Below are positions 19,095 through 22,302 of a DNA stretch of 22,302 nucleotides, one piece after another (position 1 is the stretch's first letter; every line of letters begins with the position of its first letter). The stretch covers positions 1 to 22,302 of the IMG/VR virus record IMGVR_UViG_3300042368_000857, one strand, 5' to 3'. A program made the position numbers and the translations under genes. The notes under the pieces were generated by a model, which had not been told where the DNA came from, ran no database searches, and saw only the letters and a program-made list of their open reading frames with translations. This DNA is from a virus.

Positions 19095-19379
19095 ATGGAA
19101 ACTTATATAAGTCAAGTCATTTATTTACCCTTTTCTTGGGACACAACACAAACTATGCCGTGCCGTGGGCAAATTTTAGACATTCATCATTACCAAGCTT
19201 TGTTCTCTCTATTGGGAACTCGCTTTGGCGGCGATGGACAAAGAACATTCGCATTACCTGATCTAAGACCTTGGAACGATGTAGGACCAGATTATGGTCA
19301 TCGCACTCGTCGCGAATGGCACGAAGATGAGTTGGTCGCTCATATGGTAATGAACGGGGTTTATCCTTCACACGGATAA
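19095..19379 (+). CDS. Small tail-collar-domain protein
   Basis: About 94 residues. The phage Tail Collar signature is clear: YLPFSWDTTQTMPCRGQILD, then HHYQALFSLLGTRFGGDGQR and TFALPDLRPW. In this domain the FxLxGTxFGGDGxxTFxLPDLR block forms the short receptor-side or collar fold. The C-terminus (WHEDELVAHMVMNGVYPSHG) replaces the usual continuation. I prefer ATG 19095, with GGAG at 19086-19089, to ATG 19083. It is the only plus-strand gene in a 9-kb minus-strand region, and its stop lies one base from the CCA end of tRNA-Ile. It may be a fibre-tip fragment, an adhesin or a decoy; no promoter is obvious. Confidence 0.75.
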   Translation: METYISQVIYLPFSWDTTQTMPCRGQILDIHHYQALFSLLGTRFGGDGQRTFALPDLRPWNDVGPDYGHRTRREWHEDELVAHMVMNGVYPSHG

Positions 19380-19380
19380 T

Positions 19381-19455
19381 TGGTTGGCACAGAAGGTAAC
19401 GATCCTTCCACCCCTGTCTTATCAGGACAGTGCTCTACCTCTGAGCTATGCGCCA
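19381..19455 (-). tRNA. tRNA-Ile(GAT) with inverted T-loop pair
   Basis: Acceptor TGGCGCA/TGTGCCA, D arm GCTC-AGAGGTA-GAGC, anticodon arm CTGTC-CTGATAA-GACAG, A73, encoded CCA. The T loop is ATCGTTA: A54 and T58 replace the universal T54 and A58. Confidence 0.85.
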
Positions 19456-19471
19456 ATGATTCGTTACACCT

Positions 19472-19543
19472 TACAGGTTTAGCCCTTTCGCGAACAGAGT
19501 CAGCAATCCTGTATTCGTAAGCTTTCCCTCATGTTGGGCTTAC
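19472..19543 (-). other. Structured spacer between tRNA-Ile and tRNA-Tyr
   Basis: Two hairpins: TACAGG/CCTGTA (19472-19477/19508-19513) and GTAAGC/GCTTAC (19517-19522/19538-19543). The gap 19456-19580 has no convincing ORF. Confidence 0.3.
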
Positions 19544-19580
19544 TAGGTCTCCCCTGTCTTATCTAGAAAAACGGGTAATT

Positions 19581-19666
19581 TGGTGGGTGAGAAAGGATTC
19601 GAACCTTCTAAGTCATAGACAACGGATTTACAGTCCGCCGCAACACGCCGTCGTTGCCGCTCACCC
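19581..19666 (-). tRNA. tRNA-Tyr(GTA)
   Basis: Acceptor GGGTGAG/CTCACCC, anticodon loop CTGTAAA in a CGGA/TCCG stem, long variable region typical of Tyr, T arm GAAGG-TTCGAAT-CCTTT, A73, encoded CCA. Confidence 0.92.
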
Positions 19667-19675
19667 GAACAAGTA

Positions 19676-19852
19676 TTATTCTTTTTCTGGCCACTGAACT
19701 ATTAAGTTTGGGTCAGTAACCTTTACATCATTAATACGAATGCCACCCTGTTCAATCAATCGTCTAGCTGCACTCTTGCTTTTTGCAAATCCAGCAGCAA
19801 TGACTATTTCGACTAACGAAACAGTTCTTGGTACAGTTATTTCAGGTAACAT
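19676..19852 (-). CDS. Stand-alone S4 RNA-binding domain protein (58 residues)
   Basis: The frame from ATG 19852 to TAA 19676 encodes MLPEITVPRTVSLVEIVIAA, then GFAKSKSAARRLIEQGGIRI and NDVKVTDPNLIVQWPEKE. This is a complete S4 fold: the helix pair VEIVIAAGFAKSKSAARRLIEQGGI followed by RIND-KV strands. It most resembles the C-terminal S4 domain of bacterial tyrosyl-tRNA synthetases (LLVxAGLxxSKSEARRxIxxGGVxING), and its nearest downstream gene is tRNA-Tyr. AGGAG lies seven bases before the ATG. It may bind tRNA or a structured leader. Being only 58 residues, it is easily missed by gene finders. No catalytic domain is attached. Confidence 0.8.
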   Translation of the reverse strand: MLPEITVPRTVSLVEIVIAAGFAKSKSAARRLIEQGGIRINDVKVTDPNLIVQWPEKE

Positions 19853-19862
19853 TGTATTCTCC

Positions 19863-19896
19863 TAAAAAGCGCCAACCTCACAGTTATTCGGCTGGC
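19863..19896 (-). terminator. Terminator/attenuator ahead of the S4 gene
   Basis: Minus-strand stem GCCAGCC/GGTTGGC with a 12-nt loop, then GC and five T, immediately followed by the AGGAG of the S4-domain gene. Upstream is another hairpin TCTGAC/GTCAGA (19899-19904/19932-19937). Read-through would be required for expression of the S4 protein and tRNA-Tyr. Confidence 0.6.
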
Positions 19897-19943
19897 TGTC
19901 TGACATTCATGACGCGCATCACTGCTACGTAGTCAGATCAAAT

Positions 19944-20017
19944 TGGTGCCGCATGAGAGAATCGAACTCCCATCAGAGGATTACAAAGCCCCTGTACTGC
20001 CATTGTACTAATGCGGC
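19944..20017 (-). tRNA. tRNA-Thr(TGT)
   Basis: Acceptor GCCGCAT/ATGCGGC, anticodon loop TTTGTAA (TGT), T arm GGGAG-TTCGATT-CTCTC, A73, encoded CCA. Confidence 0.88.
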
Positions 20018-20022
20018 ATTAA

Positions 20023-20097
20023 TGGTGGACCTGTGGAGAATCGAACTCCATTCATCCCGGTGCAAGCGGGATATAATACCCATTATACTACAAGCCC
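20023..20097 (-). tRNA. tRNA-Ala(TGC)
   Basis: Acceptor GGGCTTG/CAGGTCC with G-U pairs, anticodon arm TCCCG-CTTGCAC-CGGGA, T arm TGGAG-TTCGATT-CTCCA, A73, encoded CCA. Confidence 0.9.
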
Positions 20098-20104
20098 AAT
20101 AATT

Positions 20105-20169
20105 TGGCGAAGGTCCTAGGAATCGAACCTAGTTCTCAAGGTTTTGGAGACCTGCGGATTGCCATCTTC
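20105..20169 (-). tRNA. tRNA-Trp(CCA), short D region
   Basis: The anticodon loop CTCCAAA in AGGT/ACCT, T arm CTAGG-TTCGATT-CCTAG, discriminator G and CCA are clear. The acceptor GAAGATG/GACCTTC has two mismatches, and the D region is shrunken. The 5' end may instead be near 20172. Confidence 0.65.
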
Positions 20170-20188
20170 CTCGACCAACGCACTTAAA

Positions 20189-20227
20189 TGGAGCGGAGCG
20201 AATCACTCATACAAGTTTCTACTCCAC
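20189..20227 (-). other. Mini acceptor-like hairpin ending in CCA
   Basis: Minus strand GTGGAG pairs with CTCCGC followed by T-CCA, enclosing 23 nt. It looks like the acceptor of a tRNA whose body has been lost. Confidence 0.3.
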
Positions 20228-20234
20228 ATAAATT

Positions 20235-20323
20235 GCTGGCGCGTTTTTATAGAGGTGTCAGCCCGTCCTCTACTGGTACGCACAAGAGACAGAGTGCACC
20301 TACCATCTCTATAGTAGTCCAGC
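20235..20323 (-). ncRNA. Long imperfect hairpin RNA in the tRNA array
   Basis: Four nested helices: GCTGG/CCAGC (20235-20239/20319-20323), TATAGAG/CTCTATA (20248-20254/20307-20313), GGTA/TACC (20275-20278/20301-20304) and GCAC/GTGC (20280-20283/20294-20297). There is no tRNA T loop and no ORF. Probably a structured spacer or small RNA. Confidence 0.4.
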
Positions 20324-20331
20324 GATTAAAT

Positions 20332-20408
20332 TGGTCGGAGTAGTAGGATTCGAACCCACGACCCTCTGCTCCCAAAGCAGATGCGCTACCAGACTGCGCT
20401 ATACTCCG
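20332..20408 (-). tRNA. tRNA-Pro(TGG)
   Basis: Acceptor CGGAGTA/TACTCCG, anticodon arm TCTGC-TTTGGGA-GCAGA, T arm GTGGG-TTCGAAT-CCTAC, A73, encoded CCA. Confidence 0.92.
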
Positions 20409-20413
20409 TTAAT

Positions 20414-20488
20414 TGGAGGACCACCGGGAAGTCGAATCCCGACCTGAAGGATTAAGAGTCCTTTGCACTACCATTATGCTAGTGGTCC
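20414..20488 (-). tRNA. tRNA-Arg(TCT)
   Basis: Acceptor GGACCAC/GTGGTCC, anticodon arm AAGGA-CTCTTAA-TCCTT, T arm CGGGA-TTCGACT-TCCCG, discriminator T, encoded CCA. Confidence 0.92.
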
Positions 20489-20491
20489 AAT

Positions 20492-20624
20492 GTTATCACT
20501 TCAGAAACCCACCAACGGATTCGAACCGTCCATCTTGAACGCCACAAGGCGCGACTGTGTCCACCACAAAGGCAGTAGCTACAATGCCTCGGTGGGTTTC
20601 TGAAGAGATAACTTTCGTTATCTC
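20492..20624 (-). ncRNA. tRNA-like RNA closed by a 15-bp stem (extendable to 21 bp)
   Basis: CTTCAGAAACCCACC (20605-20591 on the minus strand) pairs perfectly with GGTGGGTTTCTGAAG (20513-20499); past one A-A mismatch, six more pairs (GTTATC/GATAAC) can form. Inside are GGCA/TGCC with a 10-nt loop, TGTG/CACA, CGCC-TTGT-GGCG, and a canonical T arm ACGG-TTCGAAT-CCGT. There is no CCA and no credible anticodon arm. A second hairpin GAGATAAC-GAAA-GTTATCTC (20605-20624) precedes it and shares GTTATC, so the two can exclude each other. This is the first RNA made from the promoter at 20668-20696. Confidence 0.65.
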
Positions 20625-20667
20625 AGATCAACAATTTCAATCAGCAGCTTTATCATTCACTTTACAC

Positions 20668-20696
20668 ACTATACTTTAGACAGTATTTAAAGTCAA
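20668..20696 (-). promoter_or_regulatory. Sigma-70 promoter at the head of the tRNA array
   Basis: Minus strand TTGACT (20696-20691), 17-bp spacer, TATAGT (20673-20668). Start expected near 20661; the first products are the structured RNA at 20492-20624 and tRNA-Arg. Confidence 0.75.
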
Positions 20697-20697
20697 C

Positions 20698-20730
20698 AAT
20701 AAAAAAAGGCGGGAGTTTCGTCCCGCCTTT
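20698..20730 (-). terminator. Rho-independent terminator of the right-hand block
   Basis: Minus-strand stem AAAGGCGGGA/TCCCGCCTTT (10 bp, loop CGAAAC) followed by a T run. It separates the small gene block from the tRNA array, whose own promoter follows at once. Confidence 0.92.
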
Positions 20731-20750
20731 AAGAACCTATTTAAGATCCT

Positions 20751-21020
20751 TTATTCGACGAGACCTGCGGCAAGAGCCTTGTATCCTGCAGCAATTAGTT
20801 TACGTGATGGTGTACCAAAGCGATACTTCTGAGTCACGCGACCCTTTGAATCTGTATGTTGATTCAAGTAAATCGGGTAGCCTTCCATACGGAGAGTATA
20901 GACAGTATTATAAGGATTGGCTACATTATAGCGAGCAGAGATCTGCTTGGCTGTGAGTTCCTCACCCTTTAGAACAAGGGCTTCGTAAACTCGATCAGTA
21001 GCTGTAGAAGTCATATTCAT
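20751..21020 (-). CDS. Putative winged-helix/HTH small protein
   Basis: About 89 residues from ATG 21020, chosen because GGAG (21030-21027) lies six bases upstream; an ATG at 21032 precedes that ribosome site. The sequence TDRVYEALVLKGEELTAKQISARYNVANPYNTVYTLRMEGYPIYLNQ fits a winged helix: two helices (ELTAKQISARYNV as the helix-turn-helix) and a TVYTLRMEGYPI wing. The C-terminal part is basic. It could be a DNA-binding regulator of early genes. It has its own strong promoter and terminator, so it forms a single-gene unit. Confidence 0.65.
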   Translation of the reverse strand: MNMTSTATDRVYEALVLKGEELTAKQISARYNVANPYNTVYTLRMEGYPIYLNQHTDSKGRVTQKYRFGTPSRKLIAAGYKALAAGLVE

Positions 21021-21049
21021 TCGTTTCTCCATTTCAACATTATTTAGTC

Positions 21050-21078
21050 ATTATAAACTAAAGACGAATTAAAATCAA
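21050..21078 (-). promoter_or_regulatory. Sigma-70 promoter for the winged-helix gene
   Basis: Minus strand TTGATT (21078-21073), 17-bp spacer, TATAAT (21055-21050). A small GCTCT/AGAGC hairpin just upstream (21079-21093) covers the stop of the preceding gene. Confidence 0.75.
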
Positions 21079-21086
21079 GCTCTTTT

Positions 21087-21353
21087 TTAGAGCATATCAA
21101 TTAATCGTCCTTCACTATTCACAGCACGCACCCGCTTTCCAGGATATTGAGAAGCAAGCTGTTCCATCGCAGCGACAATCATCGCTGGGATATTGCGTGT
21201 AACATGACCAGTTCGCCAGTTACCAGTATCGTCCTGGAGCTGGATTTCGATATTACCGAAATCAGTTGTCCCGATCGATGCTGAAGCATTGGTCGAGTAG
21301 TGCGTTGAGCTCAGCTCGATTCGAGCAAGCCAACTTAACAGTTTTCCAATCAT
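21087..21353 (-). CDS. Small phage protein of unknown function
   Basis: Up to 88 residues. The C-terminal two thirds (FGNIEIQLQDDTGNWRTGHV and on through VAAMEQLASQYPGKRVRAV) looks like a compact alpha/beta protein. Its start is uncertain: the only ATG (21353) lies 92 bases inside the preceding gene and has a poor ribosome site, yet the C-terminal part has clear coding character. No recognised family. Confidence 0.5.
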   Translation of the reverse strand: MIGKLLSWLARIELSSTHYSTNASASIGTTDFGNIEIQLQDDTGNWRTGHVTRNIPAMIVAAMEQLASQYPGKRVRAVNSEGRLIDML

Positions 21354-21459
21354 CGTTAGTATTTCTACCGCTTATCTCTATAAGAAATCCGTTATCAATC
21401 ATCTTTATGTTTATATCTTCGCCTATCTTACAAATAAAGTCAACAACTAATTTACTCAT
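21262..21459 (-). CDS. Small phage protein of unknown function
   Basis: The 65-residue protein starts MSKLVVDFICKIGEDINIKM and ends in AELNALLDQCFSIDRDN. Its ATG overlaps the TGA of the upstream gene (ATGA), with GAGG five bases before, so translation is coupled. Alternating beta strands then a C-terminal helix are likely. It overlaps the next gene by 92 bases in another frame. Function unknown. Confidence 0.55.
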   Translation of the reverse strand: MSKLVVDFICKIGEDINIKMIDNGFLIEISGRNTNDDWKTVKLACSNRAELNALLDQCFSIDRDN

Positions 21460-21860
21460 CCGCGCCTCGATTTTGTTCCAACAGTTTTTATATCAGTTTC
21501 AGGAGTACAATACTGCAAGCCACCCTTATTATAGAGGGGCATAACACGAGAAGCTTTATCTAGAATCTCTTTGCGAACATGTTCCGGCTCTTTATGGAGC
21601 CGAGTCATAATATCTTTCTTCGCGCAAGAATCTCTAGATCCAGACATCTCGACAGATTCGTACTTTCTTTCAACCTTTATAGTCTTAGTATACTCTTCTT
21701 GCCAATTAATGTCAAGCTTTTTCTTTGCTTTCAACTGATTGGGGGAAAGTCCGCGCTTTTCCAACCATTTCTGATGTTCGACATCAGACTTACTGGGCTT
21801 GCTCTTACGTTTCTTAGAGTTCGTAGTCGTGTAATATGCAGGAAGTAGATGCATAGTCAT
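21456..21860 (-). CDS. Conserved-looking basic phage protein of unknown function
   Basis: The 134-residue protein starts MTMHLLPAYYTTTNSKKRKS and is followed by a Lys-rich stretch, HQKWLEKRGLSPNQLKAKKK and a C-terminal VMPLYNKGGLQYCTPETDIK. The layout recalls small T4-like phage proteins with a disordered basic N-terminus, but I cannot name it. AGGAG lies nine bases before the ATG at 21860 and can be masked by a hairpin in longer transcripts. Confidence 0.6.
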   Translation of the reverse strand: MTMHLLPAYYTTTNSKKRKSKPSKSDVEHQKWLEKRGLSPNQLKAKKKLDINWQEEYTKTIKVERKYESVEMSGSRDSCAKKDIMTRLHKEPEHVRKEILDKASRVMPLYNKGGLQYCTPETDIKTVGTKSRRG

Positions 21861-21869
21861 ACATTTAAT

Positions 21870-21884
21870 CTCCTATCGTAGGAG
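21870..21884 (-). promoter_or_regulatory. Hairpin overlapping the ribosome-binding site
   Basis: Minus strand CTCCTA-CGA-TAGGAG: the TAGGAG arm is the ribosome site of the gene starting at 21860. The other arm is upstream of the start expected from the local promoter, so the hairpin forms only in read-through transcripts. Confidence 0.4.
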
Positions 21885-21885
21885 T

Positions 21886-21914
21886 AGTATACTATGGTTC
21901 CGAATTATTGTCAA
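21886..21914 (-). promoter_or_regulatory. Sigma-70 promoter (near consensus)
   Basis: Minus strand TTGACA (21914-21909), 17-bp spacer, TATACT (21891-21886). It overlaps the end of the upstream gene and drives the three-gene block 21860 to 21087. Confidence 0.78.
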
Positions 21915-22092
21915 GCAGATCTTTTATAGCTTCTTCTAGAGCAGTTTTTTGCAACCCGTATATCGGGTTTAAATTTTTAATGACGTAAGTGTGGTTACAA
22001 AGATCGGTTTCTTTATTGATCTTATATCGAATATCGATAACCTTTTGTAAGGATAAAACGAATTCGTCAATCTTCTCTTGCTTCGACTTCAT
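21892..22092 (-). CDS. Small helical phage protein of unknown function
   Basis: About 66 residues from ATG 22092 (MKSKQEKIDEFVLSLQKVID); TTG 22110 and two ATGs just after it are alternatives. Two amphipathic helices flank a central NHTYVIKNLNP turn. It overlaps the preceding gene slightly, and its last codons lie in the promoter at 21886-21914. No recognised family. Confidence 0.5.
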   Translation of the reverse strand: MKSKQEKIDEFVLSLQKVIDIRYKINKETDLCNHTYVIKNLNPIYGLQKTALEEAIKDLLDNNSEP

Positions 22093-22302
22093 CGTCTTTT
22101 CCATCATCAACGATTATGTATTTGGCATCTTTGTCAAAGACGGCATATGCTTCTAACAATTTTCTAACTTTATGAAGTCTAGAAATAGACTTGTTTAATG
22201 TTTCTTGAACAATTGGATCGTTCTCTCCACCATACAAATCCATTAAAGCAGCATCAATATTAGAGTCCACTGAGTAGTCTATATGATACTTAATAATGTC
22301 TC
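22067..22302 (-). CDS. Small acidic phage protein, 5' end outside the window
   Basis: The frame is open from the right edge to TAA at 22067, at least 77 residues, and includes YSVDSNIDAALMDLYGGEND and SISRLHKVRKLLEAYAVFDKD. A GTG at 22270 is a possible start, but the frame continues upstream without a stop, so I treat it as truncated. Helical N-terminal part, very acidic C-terminus (VDDGKDDEVEARED). Function unknown. Confidence 0.5.
   Translation of the reverse strand, partial: DIIKYHIDYSVDSNIDAALMDLYGGENDPIVQETLNKSISRLHKVRKLLEAYAVFDKDAKYIIVDDGKDDEVEARED

Noticed and set aside
14400-20600. Regularly recurring GATTCGAAC-type motif that resembles a CRISPR or dispersed repeat
   Set aside because: Each copy is the T loop of a separate tRNA on the minus strand; spacing and flanks follow tRNA structure.
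1-22302. Insertion sequences, integrase, attachment sites or CRISPR arrays
   Set aside because: No transposase or integrase motif and no repeat-spacer array was found on either strand.

Overview
This window looks like part of a large tailed double-stranded DNA phage genome. It carries a T4-type RNase H/flap exonuclease, a PhoH-like ATPase, a RecB/Cas4-like nuclease, a set of small phage-conserved proteins, a tail-collar protein, very tight gene packing with ATGA-type overlaps, and a dense tRNA array. The host is probably a Gram-negative bacterium. The phage tRNA-His has A at position 73 and no encoded G-1, a state known from a large alphaproteobacterial clade. The phage also carries an L,D-transpeptidase and an RlpA-like protein. 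An alphaproteobacterial host is therefore my best inference, not a proven fact.

Layout: positions 1-13208 are read on the plus strand. The first part (1-2540) holds two Y-RNA-like elements around a small phage gene, then a Ro60/TROVE-like (DUF2828-type) von Willebrand A protein. The two RNAs share their 5' strand at 27 of 29 positions, and both differences are compensated on the 3' strand. The second RNA encloses a tRNA-like module, as bacterial YrlA RNAs do. Next come tRNA-Gly, a YkuK-type RNase H-fold protein, a 29-residue membrane peptide, tRNA-Met, an RlpA-like protein, a ClpP-type protease, glutaredoxin, a small beta-barrel protein and an AdoMet-decarboxylase-type enzyme.

Positions 5395-9635 form a tightly overlapping sugar operon: nucleotidyltransferase, sedoheptulose-7-phosphate isomerase (GmhA), HAD phosphatase (GmhB), transaldolase, GT4 glycosyltransferase and GHMP heptose-7-phosphate kinase (HddA). 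Together these would make sedoheptulose-7-phosphate, convert it to an activated heptose, and transfer the heptose to an unknown acceptor. A strong host-type promoter then starts a replication/nucleotide-metabolism block (9703-13208).

From 13216 to the end nearly everything is on the minus strand. About 27 tRNA genes, some degenerate, lie among small proteins, two 2OG-Fe(II) oxygenases, two methyltransferases, an L,D-transpeptidase and a stand-alone S4 RNA-binding domain. Together with the plus-strand tRNAs, all 20 amino acids are covered. Between the tRNAs lie several structured non-tRNA segments. The most striking is a tRNA-like RNA closed by a 15-bp perfect stem at the head of the array. 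The array is broken up by consensus sigma-70-like promoters, nearly all with a 17-bp spacer. The right end (20751-22302) is a leftward block of small early-type phage genes.
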